Below, in pieces: positions 1 through 11,297 of a DNA stretch of 64,000 nucleotides. Source of the stretch: Anastrepha obliqua. Taxonomy: Eukaryota > Arthropoda > Insecta > Diptera > Tephritidae. A program made the translations under genes and the position numbers. Position 1 is the first letter of the stretch. Each line of letters starts with the position of its first letter. The stretch is taken from the NCBI RefSeq assembly GCF_027943255.1, contig NC_072892.1, positions 121,599,792 through 121,663,791 on the forward strand. The letters are read 5' to 3'. Below the pieces are notes generated by a model. It saw only the letters and a list, made by a program, of their open reading frames with translations. It did not search any database and was not told the DNA's origin.

Positions 1-1320
1 GAACCGATTTTAATAATTCTGGGTTCAAAATGATCGTAATTACTTTCACGAGCGGATTCATGTAGAAACAATTGCAATAAAGTAGTTGAAAATTTTTTAT
101 TTAGCAAAAAAGAAAAAAAATTTAAATTTTTTCGAAATTCAATATTTCAAAAAGTGTATTTTTGTTTTTTTTTATAACTTTTTCCAAATCAAAAGGACAT
201 CTCACACTTTAATTGAGCTGAATGCCTAGTAGCTAAAATGCGTTGTTTTTGAGTAATGAATTTTTGAGTAAAAACCCTGTTTCGCACTTTTTGTTTTTTG
301 CAAAATAAAAAAATTTCAACTACCTTTATGCTACTGTTTCTACATGAAATCGCTCGTAGAAGTAACGACGATCATTTTGAACCCAAAATTATTAAAATCG
401 GTTCATTTTTGACTAAGTTATGAGCATTTAAAAAAAATTTTTTCTTACATTATTAAAAAAAAATCGATTTTGAGCCGAAAAACAAAATTGCCGATAAAGC
501 TTGAAAATAAAATTTTTCGGGCGAACAAAAAACTACGTGTCTCATTTTTTTGACCAGAGAGCAACATATTTGAGTTACATCGAAATCGAAGAACATGTCC
601 CGACTAGCCCTTTTGAATTGAAATGGAAAGAATCTATATAAGAATTTTTTTTTAATTACTCATAACTTAGTCAAAAATAAGCCGATTTGAATGATTCTGG
701 ATTCAAAATAATCGTAAGTACTTACACAAGCGACTTCATGCAGAAACAATTGCAAAAAAGAAGTTGAAAATATTTTATTTTGCAAAAAACAAAAAGTGAG
801 AAACAGGGTTTTTACTCAAAAATTAATTACTCAAAAACAACGCATTTTAGCTACTAGGCATTCAGCTCAATTAAAATTTGAGATGTCCTTTTGATTTGGA
901 AAAAGTTATAAAAAAAACAAAAATACACTTTTTGAAATATTGAATTTCGAAAAAATTTAAATTTTTTTTCTTTTTTGCTAAATAAAAAATTTTCAACTAC
1001 TTTTTTGCAATTGTTTCTACATGAATCCGCTCGTGAAAGTAATTACGATCATTTTGAACCCAGAATTATTAAAATCGGTTCATTTTTGACTAAGTTATGG
1101 GCATTTAAAAAACAATTTTTCTTATATAATTAAAAAAAATCGAGTTTGAGCCGAAAAACAAAATTGCCGATAACTCTTGAGAAAAAATTTTTTCGGGCGA
1201 ACAAAAAAATACGTTTCTCATTATTTTGACCAGAGAGTAACATATTTGAGTTACATCGAAATCGAAGAACATGACCCGAATAGCCCGGTTGAATTGAAAT
1301 GGAAAGCATCAACTGAATCT
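1..1320. repeat. Composite inverted/tandem repeat (A-B-A'-B)
   Basis: A unit A of about 405 bp (1-404) is itself an imperfect palindrome, its first ~110 bases recurring inverted near 300-404. It reappears as its reverse complement at about 678-1081. A second unit B of about 235 bp follows each A in the same orientation (about 420-655 and 1085-1320), sharing the stretch GAGTTACATCGAAATCGAAG. The layout is a two-period tandem array of about 670 bp in which A is flipped. No coding potential is seen. It could be a foldback transposon, a MITE tandem array or a satellite fragment. The left end is cut by the window edge. Confidence 0.75.
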
Positions 1321-1340
1321 ACTTCGTTTATTTTAGGAAA

Positions 1341-2103
1341 AAAAAATATAATGAAGAAAAAGTTAATTTAATATGGGAAAATTGTAACAGAAAGACTTAA
1401 ATAATGATTCCCCTTTCATTTGTCTAGTTACGCCTCTGGCTACCCCTGAAAGCACCTTACAAAAATGTTTACATTTGTAATACGGCTATCACTGCTAACT
1501 TAACATTTTCTGTTATGCCAACAAAGTTGAATTGACTGCATTATGAAACAAACTTTTCGACCTTTGATACAGTAGTTATTCCATGGGGATTCTGACACTT
1601 AAATGGAATGATCATAAGCTTCAAGCTAAGGTTCGCTGGAAATACTGTAAAAAGCATTTAACATTTTTTGTTATACAATTCTTTTATACTCAAGTACGAT
1701 ACCCAAGTAAATAACGGTACTCAGTATACGATACTCAACTAAATAACGGGAGATGACAAAAAATTAGACTTTTTTAAATGCGTTGTAAAATGGATTTGTT
1801 TTATTTCTTCACAGACCGTTTGTAATTTAATATAGTGCCAGTGGTGTAGTCCTAAGAAAAATTAATATATAGTTGAAAATGAGGTTTGATGCTTCGGAGT
1901 ACGGTTAGCCTTGTAGCGTGCCTTTGAATACAAATTCGCTTTTTGAGTTTTCCGCAATTTTTAACTCTTAAGTTGGTTTACTATTGAACTTAAATTTCCA
2001 AAGAAATCCTTTATTGGACGGCATTGGGGCAAGTTTTTGGGATTCAACTTTTTTGGTACAAAACTCATTTTTAGATTATCTAAAAAGTTTGAGTATGGGT
2101 TGC
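1341..2103. other. Non-coding intergenic or downstream intronic DNA
   Basis: AT-rich sequence without a recognised gene. The only structure noted is a diverged tandem pair of about 31 bp at 1687-1717 and 1718-1749, ending in AAGTAAATAACGG and AACTAAATAACGG. Confidence 0.5.
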
Positions 2104-2290
2104 GGAAAATCGGATCATTGATGGAAACGAAAAAGCAGATGAACTGGCAAGAGGGGGATCTGCCATGAATAACGCTCTTGCAGAATCGGTATTGACAACA
2201 TTAGGTGCAGTCAAGAATGCAATTTCCATAAACTACCTCCGAATCGCGGATTGTAGATGGAGAGACAAGACGAAATGCCAATAAACCAAC
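2104..2290 (+). mobile_element. Non-LTR retrotransposon RNase H fragment
   Basis: Translation of the plus strand gives GNEKADELARGGSAMNN followed by a stretch resembling TLGAVKNAISINYLRIAD. This matches the end of the RNase H domain (the G-N-E-x-A-D-E-L-A motif) of R1/Jockey-like ORF2. The same protein segment is seen, diverged, at 18480-18610 in this window. Both ends are truncated and no retrotransposon promoter or tail is visible. It is a dead fragment. Confidence 0.7.
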
Positions 2291-2793
2291 CAACTGATTT
2301 TTAGCAGCTAAGGGGGCAACGCTTTGTCAGGCCAGAAGCCATAGTAGCCAGTACTTTTGGTTCAAATTTATGCTTGAACTTTGATTTCTGATTGGAAATT
2401 CATTTGGAAATGTCATTTAACACTCCGTTGAGCACCCTCTTTAAAACCTTTGGCTGGGCACCCAGGTCTGAACTTTTTTCGTCCTGTTCGAGGATCCCTT
2501 TTAAAATGTTATATCCACAAATCGATAGAAAATTAAATGTAGTCGTTAGCGATAATACAAATATGTTAAATTCACGTCCAAAATCGAAAAAGTTTGGCCA
2601 GAAAAGTTTGGCCAGACCCTGGTGCTCAACAGAGGGTTAAAGTATAAAAGTAGTATCAGTATAAAATCGAGCATTTCCAGGCACCTGACCAAAATGTATA
2701 ATTTTTTGTTGAAATTTCAAATCATCCATTGGCGAAGAATAAAATGACACTTTATTCTAAATATTTGGTCGGTGTATTTTGGTGGCATAACGG

Positions 2794-3056
2794 GCGGCCG
2801 CCGTACGAATGATTAGGGCATGACTACCATTCGGAATTCAGAGATAACGTAGGTTCAAATCTCGGTGAAAGACTAAAATGAAGAAAAAGTTGTTTCTAAT
2901 AGCGGCCACCCCTCGGCAGGCAATGTCAAACCTCTGAGTGTATTTCTGCCATGAAAAAGCCATTGAATCTGTAGGTCCCTCCATTTGTGGAACAACATCA
3001 ACGGAGGAGGAGCTCGGCCAAACACCCAACAAAGGTGTACGCGCCAATTATATATA
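2794..3056 (+). mobile_element. tRNA-derived SINE, copy 1
   Basis: Near full-length copy of a family with six copies in this window. The head resembles a class II tRNA: a degenerate A box near 2805-2820 and a B-box-like GGTTCAAATCTC at about 2852-2863. The body contains the family blocks CTAATAGCGG, CCCCTCGGCAGGCAATG, TATTTCTGCCATGAAAAAGC and GGAGCTCGGCCAAACACCC. It ends GTGTACGCGCCAATTATATA with a short TA run. Compared with copy 3 it lacks a block of the central body. No clear target-site duplication was found. Confidence 0.8.
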
Positions 3057-4155
3057 ACTTTTTCTTCGGCACCTTATTCGAAGTTTTCTTAACGTTTGAA
3101 TGATATAACTCTGATCGCAATACATTTCTGTAGCGACGTCACGTTGGCTTATGTCACCCATATTGTTAAACTTACTCTTAAGGTTGAATCGGCTCCGTGT
3201 AATCATGATCAAGGGAAGCTTTTCACAACAATGCTTTTGCAACAATTTCTTTTCACTCATAAAGTAGATCTTGAAACTCTCTCGCTTTTAAATTGATTAA
3301 CGACAGCTATTACTTTAAACTTAAAATTTTTTTATAGCAATGCACAATGCGCTCGCTGATGTATAAGTACATACATATGTTGCTTAGACGGCATATTTAT
3401 CAAAACTGTTGTTTTTTCCTGGAAACAGAAACTATGAAGCGAGTTTAAATATTCGTAGCAACAACAAAAATTAAAACCTGATTTGATGCGTTATCTTCTA
3501 AAGTAGTTTGACAAGAGTCTAATTTTTTTGCCATCACCTGTTGTATTGCGGTGAGCTATTTGTTAAATGACGAAATTTTTAAAAGCATTAACACAATCAA
3601 TTGAATAGATCAAATTCGCTGTCAAAATGACCGCCATCAAAATCAGAGCACTCATACACTGTTGGAAAATATAACAGAAACAAATATTTCTATGTACATT
3701 TTGACGTTTTTCTTTTTAATTTTGAAAACTTTGGATACATAATATTATGCCTTAAAACGTTAAAATAATTATTGCAAATTAAGAAAATAATAAAATTGCA
3801 TCGAGTTTAAGAAACGTACACTGGAAAAAATTAGAAAAAAAATTTTGCCACAAAATTCTGTGTTTTTAAAAAATGCTTACATATGGAGAGTTAATTTAGT
3901 ATTTCGCAGCACCTCCTACTTGCTTTATGGCTCTTTCATATCTCTGATGCATTGAATTTACTAAATTTGCACATTTAAAAAAACAATTTCTATAATTCAA
4001 AATAATAGAGTACCACGACTATTAAATACAAATGGTTCCACATTTCTTCCCTATTGGAGACTTAGAAAGCCCCGATTATGTTTTTCAGTTCTGCCCAAAG
4101 ATGATCTATTGGGTTTAAGTTAGGAGACCATTCTAAAACATTCCCTTTTTCTTTT
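3057..4155. other. Unassigned AT-rich DNA
   Basis: No gene, splice-bounded exon or transposase similarity was recognised. Short open frames here look random. Confidence 0.4.
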
Positions 4156-5083
4156 TCAAAGGGTTTTCCAATAAGAGGTGTTATTTTGATAAAAGATCAA
4201 TGGTTTCGTTGCTTGTGTGGCACGTAGCGCCGTCTTGTTGAAAATAAACGTTGTCCAGATCAATATCATCCAATTCCGGCCATAAAAAATCGTTAATCAT
4301 CTCTCGATAGCGCAATCCATTCACCGTAACTGTTGCTCTAGCTTCATTTTCGAAGCTATGACTCCGCCGGACCATAAACCGCACCAAACAGTCACACGTT
4401 GAGGATATAGAGGCTTTTTAACAATAACTCTTGGATTTTCTGAGCCCCGGATCCGACAATTTTGCCTTTTTGACGAAGCCACCGAAGTGGAAATGGGCCT
4501 CATAATTCAAGATGATTTTTCGATGGGATTCCGGATCATTTTCATACATTTCAACGACCCAATCAGCAAGGACACGACGTTGCTGATGATCGGCCAGCTT
4601 CAGTTCTTGTGTTAACTGGACTTTATAAGCCTTAAGACCCAAATCGTTATACAAAATACGGTGTAATGACGTTTGTGGAATGCCTAATTCCAAAGAACGA
4701 CGAGGAATGCACAAATCTGGGTTTTCTTCAACACTTTCGGCTACAACAGCAATATTTTCGGCTGTTCTTGAGCGACGTGCACGGTTTTTTTCTTCACAGC
4801 ACTAACTTGTCCCAGCAGCTCGAATTTTTTTCTCCAATTTCTGTATTGCGGTCCGACAAGGTGCTTCACGATGGCCCAAAAATGTTCGAGTTTTACGAAC
4901 CGTCTCTGCGAAATTTTCACCATTTTTTATAGTGAATTTTAATAATTCCGATGCGTGTTTTAAGCGTGTATCGTTCCATTTTTATTAATGGCGTAGTTTC
5001 TACTTATAAAATATCAAAAAATGACAGTTTCAAAATTGACATCTACCGGAATGGCGGGCTATTCAAAATAAACCTGTTATTGG
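4156..5083 (-). mobile_element. ITm-superfamily DNA transposon (DUF4817-type), internally deleted
   Basis: Similar inverted ends bound the element: TCCAATAAGAGGTG... on one side and TCCAATAACAGGTTTATTTT on the other (reverse strand). Between them the minus strand encodes transposase pieces in three frames. About 4418-4714 carries RRSLELGIPQTSLHRILYND and the first catalytic region, degraded to NYEAHFHFGGFVKKA. About 4321-4503 carries RVTVWCGLWSGGVI. 4181-4387 carries YFQQDGATCHTSNETIDLL, with the second catalytic Asp. The C-terminal third, with the last acidic residue, is missing because the frame runs directly into the terminal repeat. It is the same family as the copy at 27734-28279. Confidence 0.8.
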
Positions 5084-5460
5084 AGGCAAGCAAGGCAAGC
5101 ATAACCACATCCAATATTCCCACACAAAGTCCACCGCACACATTTTATCTTTTATCCAAAATATTGGGGCTACTCCTTCCTCAAAAGGGCATCCCCACAC
5201 CGTTATTGATTTGTCACCGTGGTTTACTGTGTACTTGTGGGTCGTCGAACAACAGATCCAAAACATATCCGTCAGATCCAAACATATTTATTTTTGTTTA
5301 AATCGTTCCAATTTCAAAGGTGTCGAAGAGGTGTTTTCTTGCAAGTTGAAGCTTTTTTTTGTTCTGTAAACTCAACAATGGTACGCTTCTGGGTGTTCTT
5401 GCTATTACCAACCGGCTTCTACTAACCTGTATGACACTGTCCAACTATTGTTACTTTCAA
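5084..5460 (-). pseudogene. Tc1-like transposase fragment
   Basis: The minus strand reads VNHGDKSITVWGCPFEEGVA followed by PIFWIKDKMCAVDFV. This resembles the Tc1 block H-G-G-G-x-I-M-V-W-G-C and the following G-V-G-P-I-x-x-I. Further upstream on the minus strand, in other frames, are remnants resembling LLSLQNKKKR and DLNKNKYVW. Frameshifts break it, and neither ends nor TSD were found. It abuts the ITm element on its left. Confidence 0.55.
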
Positions 5461-5791
5461 ATTTAAATCAGTTTTAAGCTCGTTTGATGACAAAAAAGCT
5501 TGTTTATTTTTTTGATATGCGTTTTTTTTTTCCTTTAATTCGTTATGAATAAAAACTTTTTTCTTTGAACATTTAATTAATATGGTATTGATTACTCATT
5601 TTCCCTTGTTTTCTTAAATTTTTCATTAATCTGGCTTTTTCTTCCTGCAATTCTTAGCGTAGCCCATTTTGCTTATTTCATTCAATACTAATTATACTAT
5701 ACTAAAAATGTAGTTTATTAATTTTACCTTTAAGGGCAACGAGCGAAATTTATAACGTTTAAAATTTTGTTGCTATCACCAAATAGTTAGT

Positions 5792-6026
5792 CCCAATTTA
5801 CACAGAGAGTCATCTGGAAAGGAGCCGCTGGAAATTCTCTTTTGATGTTTCATTCGCAGTCACACGAACAAAATTGTTTTTGGCAACATTCGTTGCTTTC
5901 GACGTTTACTTCTTTAAGTTTGACAAAGAAAGACAAAGCATGTCGCCAGTACGGGGAATCAAAAAACCCACTCTCTTCCCCGTCCGTCCTTCTCACACGA
6001 ACCAAATGTTTCCCAGTGTAAATCGC
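5792..6026. mobile_element. Possible MITE with CAATTTACAC-type ends
   Basis: TCCCAATTTACACAGAGAG near 5790 is roughly mirrored by CCCAGTGTAAATCGCGAC near 6011-6028. The ends resemble those of the clearer element at 22443-22748. Match quality is modest, so this is tentative. Confidence 0.35.
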
Positions 6027-6217
6027 GACTTACTGTTTATATTATTTTTTCCAAACACTAATTTGTTTACTCAAGTGCGTAAAGGATGAGGCAAAATAGA
6101 AGATGAAATGTAATATAGAACAAAAAACTGTTAACCACCGTTAAAAAAGCATAAATAAAAGAATTTTCATATAAATGACACAATCCGATTCGAAAAACTG
6201 AAGTGCTGTTTCTATTA

Positions 6218-6790
6218 TACAGGGTTTTTTAAGCAGTTTTATTAAACCTTTTGGCTTATACAACTAATATTCTTCAAAATAGGACCCTTGAGCGTCAATA
6301 CACCGCTGGTAGCGGTCCTTCCACTGCAGGAAAAAATTTTTAAACTCATCCGCCGGAATCGCGTTCAATTCGGCTGTCACAGTTTTTTGGATCGCCTCGA
6401 TGGAGTCGAGCTTCAGCTTTCTTTTCAGGCGCGCGAACAAGAAGAAGTCCGGAGGGGACAGATCTGGGCTGTAGGGAGGGTGGGGAAGCACCGGAACCCC
6501 CATTTTGGCCAATGCAGACGTGCAGAGGAAGGCGGTGTGCGCCGGCGCATTGTCGTGATGAAGGGTCCAATTGTTGACGAGGTTGGACCGAACCCGGGCG
6601 ACGCGGTTTTTCAGCCGAAGGAGCACTTCTTTGTAAAATGCCGCGTTTACAGTGCTTCCTGGAGGTACAAACTCCTTGTGGACGATGCCTCGAGAGTCGA
6701 AAAAGATGATCAGCATGGTTTTGACCTTGGATTTCGACATGCGCAAAATCCTAACACACTTTTAAAACAGCTTTCACGCGCGGAGCGATG
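6218..6790 (-). mobile_element. Mariner-like element with open C-terminal transposase half
   Basis: A 160-codon uninterrupted minus-strand frame (6264-6746) encodes the catalytic half of a mariner transposase. Visible features are SKVKTMLIIFFDSRGIVHKE, the second catalytic Asp in WTLHHDNAPAHTA, and PHPPYSPDLSPPDFFLFARL carrying the third acidic position of the DD34D class. It ends QGSYFEEY. A terminal-repeat-like ACAGGGTTTTTTAAGCAG lies at about 6219, just beyond the stop. The N-terminal DNA-binding half is absent or unrecognisable. Its base composition is visibly more GC-rich than the surrounding intergenic DNA. The intact frame suggests a fairly young or recently decayed copy. Confidence 0.8.
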
Positions 6791-7828
6791 TTGATTGCAC
6801 CGCTGTTGCCAGCGAACTAGGACCGGTTTCTAGTGGAAGGTCCAACGATCATTCTCCCCCACCAGCCGATTCGGTTGATCGCTTGGCAGACGTTCCGCGC
6901 CTGAACGCTCATTACTTTTCAATCAAACCCGGTATTTTCCTACAGTGTACTCGTATATACGGAACATGACACTGAAACAGTCAAGGCGGAGGTAGCTCTC
7001 TTTTAAGTTTTAAATCGACAGCAGAGAATAACTGATATGGTATCTGAAATTACTGACGCTTTTAATCAAAAGTTTTCGGAAATACAAAAGAAAACGATTT
7101 TAAATTTTTTGTGACAAAGTCTAATTAATTTTAGTCCAAAAGTGGTATTGGCGGGAAAACAAAAAACCGTTGATTATTCTTCACGATTGTGTTAAGCAAA
7201 GCGAATTTCAACAATGAATTTTCGCTGCCACCAATCATAACTTCTGTTTTATTTTGTTTTGTGTATCTTGAAAGCAAAAAACAAATACATATCAAAAAAT
7301 TGATATCAATAAATGGTGATCGCCGTATCCAAGTGGGTTTGTGTTTGATTGTAGACATGACGCATCTACATACACGTAAATATAGAATAAGTTTTCCCTA
7401 ATAGCAGTTGTGCTTTGTAAGACAGTGAATTTCTTAAAAAAAAAACAAAAAAAAGACAAGCGGCAAAAAGCTAAAGGGTTCTCTTCTTTTAGGAAAATAT
7501 ACAAAAGTGCACTAAAAATTAGAAGTAAAACCTCGCATACCCAATAAACTATCAGTAGCGTAGGGTCCTTTCTCTCTGTCTAATGCAGAAATACCAAAGA
7601 AATTTACGAAAGAAGACAAATCAGCTGATTCTATTTTTGATTTGCTTCTAAATAACTTAAAAATAAGTGTCGCCATGGGGAGAAAAAGGAATTTGAGTGT
7701 GCAGTATTCACAGCAGGAATATTTTGGAATGTCGAAATTGGTAAGCACTGCAAGAATCGAATATTATAACTGTGTAACTGTAACGTGTTACCTCAGAATA
7801 CTAAAAGCACAAAATGTGCAATCATACC

Positions 7829-8383
7829 CTATGATCAAAAAGTACCGGGAATGTTTAATTTAAACGAACCGCGCACGTGGGAACCCGTCCACATTTTTTT
7901 CTTATGTTGGTAGAACTGTAAGACACACTATTTATCCGTTTTGAAGCGTTTGAGATATGCTGTACGTCGCAAACGGCCGGAAATGTGGGAAAATAATTCT
8001 TAGATTTTACATGATGATAACGCGCCATCGCACCGAGCCCAAATTGTACCGGATTGTGTGACCAAACACCAAGTAAATACCATCGTGCAAGCACAGTATT
8101 CTCCTGGTATGGCCCCGTGCGACTTCTTTTTGTTTCCCCAAGTTGAAGTTACCACTTCGTGGAAGGAGATTTTAGTCGATGAAGGAGATCAAAGAAAATG
8201 CGACGAAGGAGCTGAAGGTCATCCCTTCGTCGCCCTACCAAGGGTGTATGGAGGACTGGGCTAAACGTTGGCACATGTGTGTTGCTTCAGACGGGTCATA
8301 TTTTGAAGGATATAAAATTAATTTTCCTGAAATTTAACTCTGTTTTGTTTTATTTAAACGTTCCCGATACTTTCTGATCATAG
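7829..8383 (+). mobile_element. Internally deleted mariner-like element with TIRs
   Basis: The termini are inverted repeats: CTATGATCAAAAAGTACCGG at the left and, reversed, CTATGATCAGAAAGTATCGG at the right. Between them the plus strand carries decayed transposase, with DDNAPSHRAQIVPDCVTKHQ, QYSPGMAPCDFFLFPQVEV and a C-terminal remnant near YGGLG, across frameshifts. The N-terminal half is deleted, giving a 555-bp non-autonomous derivative. A related decayed copy in opposite orientation is at 29350-30072, whose end also reads AAAAAGTACTGGGAAATG. Confidence 0.8.
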
Positions 8384-8984
8384 GATATGCTCTCGTATCA
8401 TATGTTTTCCTGTAGCCTAAAATATTTTCGATACAAAATAAACGTTTCCTCACAGCGAACTGTCACTTTACTGTCCCAATTTTTGGTTAACGGCACATTT
8501 TTTGGTCTTAACGAAATTATTGTGTCGACGAGCAAAACTTCTTGTTTGTGCTAATTTGCAAGCAGGCAAAGGTTACACTTTTGAACTTAAAAATTTTCGA
8601 GTATTTTTTGTCGGCGTACAAATTTTTGGTTAATTTCTCCTGGAATGCAAAAATTGCTAATTGAATTCTGTGAAATTAAAAAAAAACAGAAACCTGGTAA
8701 AGCTGCATATAGCATCTAAATGACAATGCTGAGAAATATACACAATTGGCTGAGCATTAATTAGCGTACATATGAATTTTGATGAAACAACTTGAATGGC
8801 ATTCATGAATGCTCCTATGTAGGCATACATACATTTCCGAAATGGACAGAAGCAGTACACGTAATACAGCCATACACTCAAACGTTAATGTGGCTCAGCT
8901 AATCTAGCAAATTACATTCAATTCATTTAATGCGAACTAATTTAATTTTAATAAGAAAAAGAACAATTGGGGCAAACCCTTAAC
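8384..8984. other. Intronic DNA
   Basis: AT-rich sequence between the mariner derivative and exon F. Nothing was recognised. It lies downstream of exon F on the minus strand, so it is probably intron of the ORP8-like gene. Confidence 0.45.
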
Positions 8985-9475
8985 GTTGAGCACAAAAGGT
9001 GGCGCGCTCAGTGCCCGCATTGCGCCTGATCTCTCTATCCCTTCTATAGGTTCTTCCACGGAATCACCGGATGATGATGTCTCATGCGACATCGGACCCA
9101 ATGAAGTAGATTTCTGGAATTGATTATGGCGACGTATCTTCAATTTCAACGATTGATGAGTTTCCAACATTGATGGAAAATCAATACTAGAAACATCACT
9201 CAGATCACCCATCGAACTCATCTCATCGAACGATTGACGCTTGCCCAAATGTCCTGCTTTGCGAAGTTTGCGTAAATTTTTCTCCGCCGAGTTGGTAACA
9301 ATGCGTTCCCAATTAGTCATTGTCGTATAGAGTTGCTGAAAAATTGGCGTCTGTGCGCGAGATGCCAAACTTGCGTCGGAACTGCCGTGTGACTTGTTTA
9401 ACTCAGGTACCATTAGATATTGGGAGTAGCGTTTTTGCATGCTGCCACTTGGTGAGAAGCGCTCAATACTTGGGT
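8985..9475 (-). CDS. ORP8: ORP5/8-like protein, exon F (linker after PH domain)
   Basis: Minus-strand exon of about 163 codons. It starts after CTCTCCAAG (acceptor AG at 9476-9477) and needs two bases to complete the codon split by exon E's final G, giving ...FNEH-DPSIERFSPSG. The protein is rich in Ser, Lys and Arg and contains LMVPELNKSHGSSDASLAS, TMTNWERIVTNSAEKNLRKL, GKRQSFDEMSSMGDLSDVSS and TSSSGDSVEEPIEG. No fold is recognisable. Its position fits the disordered, phosphorylatable linker between the PH and ORD domains. The 3' boundary is uncertain: GT at 8984-8983 (AAC|GTTAAG) or at 8977-8976 would serve, and reading through reaches a stop near 8937. The assignment rests on phase, strand and order rather than on similarity I can quote. 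Confidence 0.7.
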
Positions 9476-9789
9476 CTTGGAGAGATTTTCAGAAAACCCA
9501 ACGAAACAATAAGACGATTTCAAAACGGAGTGTGCAACAAAGTAAATATTCCAACCTTCAGGCTTTTTTATGCAATACCTATTATGGCAATTTATAATAT
9601 GATTCTTATAGTAATTTTCTCTCCCCGCTTGTGCTAACATGAAGGTAGTGAAATCAACTTACAAATAGTTTGTAATTTTTATCCCTATAATGGCGACCAA
9701 ATACAACTAAAGGCGGACCATTTGGCACTTAGAGGCACTTGTAAAAGTCAACCACGCTGAAGCTAAGTGAAAGCGCGTTGCTTATATGG

Positions 9790-10112
9790 TATTTACATGA
9801 GGCAATTCTTAGTTGATAGTTCGCTTTCAACAAAGATGGCCGCCAGCCCACTTTGATTCATTCAACTTTTCTACGTGCAACCCTAAGTTTCTTTACATTC
9901 TTTATTAAGTATGCGTTCATTTACGTTAAATAGAATAGAATAGAATAAAAGTAAAATAGAAACAAAGTTTTTGAGAACCAAGAGCATTAGACCAAGTGTT
10001 ATTATTTCGCCTTTTTCCTTCAATAGGCTTACTAAATGCCTAATTCCAACTAACGAACTTTTTCACATTAAACTTTCGTTCCAACTAATCGCCTATGAAG
10101 TCGCCTCATGTA
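9790..10112. mobile_element. Possible MITE with TACATGAGGC ends
   Basis: TTTACATGAGGCAATTCTTA at about 9793 is matched inverted by GAAGTCGCCTCATGTAGG at about 10096-10113, with weaker inverted similarity further in (TTAGTTGATAG versus TTAGTTGGAACG). It lies in the intron between exons E and F. A short TAGAA microsatellite occurs near 9930-9950. It is tentative. Confidence 0.4.
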
Positions 10113-10115
10113 GGA

Positions 10116-10585
10116 GGGTCGTTTGAAAAGTCCGTGCAAAAATGAAAGCCACTTAATTGTTTGGGGTTAATATTTCTTATTTTTCGACATAGTCTCCTTT
10201 TAGGCTTATACACTGCGTCGTCGAACGCTGTTCTAATTTGTTATACCCTACAGAATAATAGGATTTTTCCCAAGTCTAAAAAATAGCCATTCGCTTCTGC
10301 AATCACCTCTTCGTTTGAATAAACCCTTTTTTCCGCCAAGAATTCCTTGCAATTGGGGAACAAATAGTAGTTCGAGGGATCCGAAGAAGTCAATTCTGGA
10401 GAATAGGGGGAATGTGAAACGGGCTGGATTCCAATCGGCATTAATTTTGCGACTCCTCGATTCAAACGAATGCCAAACACAAAGAAATACACCGATCTGG
10501 CTAAAACTTGGTGTGCGTGCTACCAACTAAACATAACCTCATAATGTCATCTCTCTGACTTTGCATCGACTTTTCAAATATTTTC
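10116..10585 (-). mobile_element. Internally deleted mariner-like element
   Basis: The left end GGGTCGTTTGAAAAGTCCG and a right-end counterpart near 10560-10580 (GCATCGACTTTTCAAAT) form a degraded inverted repeat. The minus strand encodes PYSPELTSSDPSNYYLFPN and then KEFLAEKRVYSNEEVIAEAN. This is the mariner C-terminal block with the third acidic position in a P-Y-S-P-x-L context. The N-terminal and central regions are deleted and the rest is frameshifted. Confidence 0.75.
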
Positions 10586-11297
10586 ACTTACTACACGGAT
10601 CAATTTTTTACTATTTTAGGAAAAAATGCAATACGTTCCAGCGTATTGAGTTGCCAGAGTAACAATAAATCCGAAGTATTTGCTTCGTTGGTGAACTCCG
10701 AAGCGATGCCGGCGTATGCATAGCGCAGGTAGAAAGACATTTGGTATGTACAGGCAGGTACAATAAAAAAAATCAACGGTATTTTCAAATTTTAATTGAA
10801 GATTCTCAATTTCGTGTGTTTGGAAATATGTGAAGCATTCCAAACTGGCTGAAGCGAAGAAATGCCGCTTATGCTTTTGGGTTTTGGATTCGGGTTGTAA
10901 ATGTAAAATATAACCGATTCCGGATGTTCCTTTTGCAGGTCGGATGCAAAAGAATGAAGCAATCAATGGCCAGGAAACATAACAATGGAAAGGAGTCGTA
11001 TTCGTATTGAGGTGAGCCCAACAACCGTGTGATTATTAGGATATCTTTGATTAATACGTACATATATCTGTAAATATCTAAAAAAAAAATGCAATTAAAC
11101 CAACCAAAAATAAAAATGTCTGCAATGCAAACAGCTCCTTCATCGCCTTAGAAGCGATTCGATAAAATGATTGAAAATATTTGGTGGCCAATAACTCGTT
11201 GATAGCAGCTGCTAACTTCCACTTCAATGCGATGAAATCGCTTCACGATAAATATAGGCCTATAAACCAACATTTCATATAAATATACATATATGTA
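10586..11297. other. Intronic DNA
   Basis: Intron between exons E and F. No exon, RNA gene or element boundary was recognised. Confidence 0.45.

Noticed and set aside
2794..3056. Free-standing tRNA gene at the SINE head
   Set aside because: Only A- and B-box-like parts are present. It cannot fold to a full tRNA by inspection and is joined to the repeated SINE body.
6288..6794. 168-codon plus-strand frame
   Set aside because: Exact antisense shadow of the mariner transposase, which has all the family motifs on the minus strand.
9320..9637. 105-codon plus-strand frame
   Set aside because: Antisense to exon F and upstream intron; no motif.
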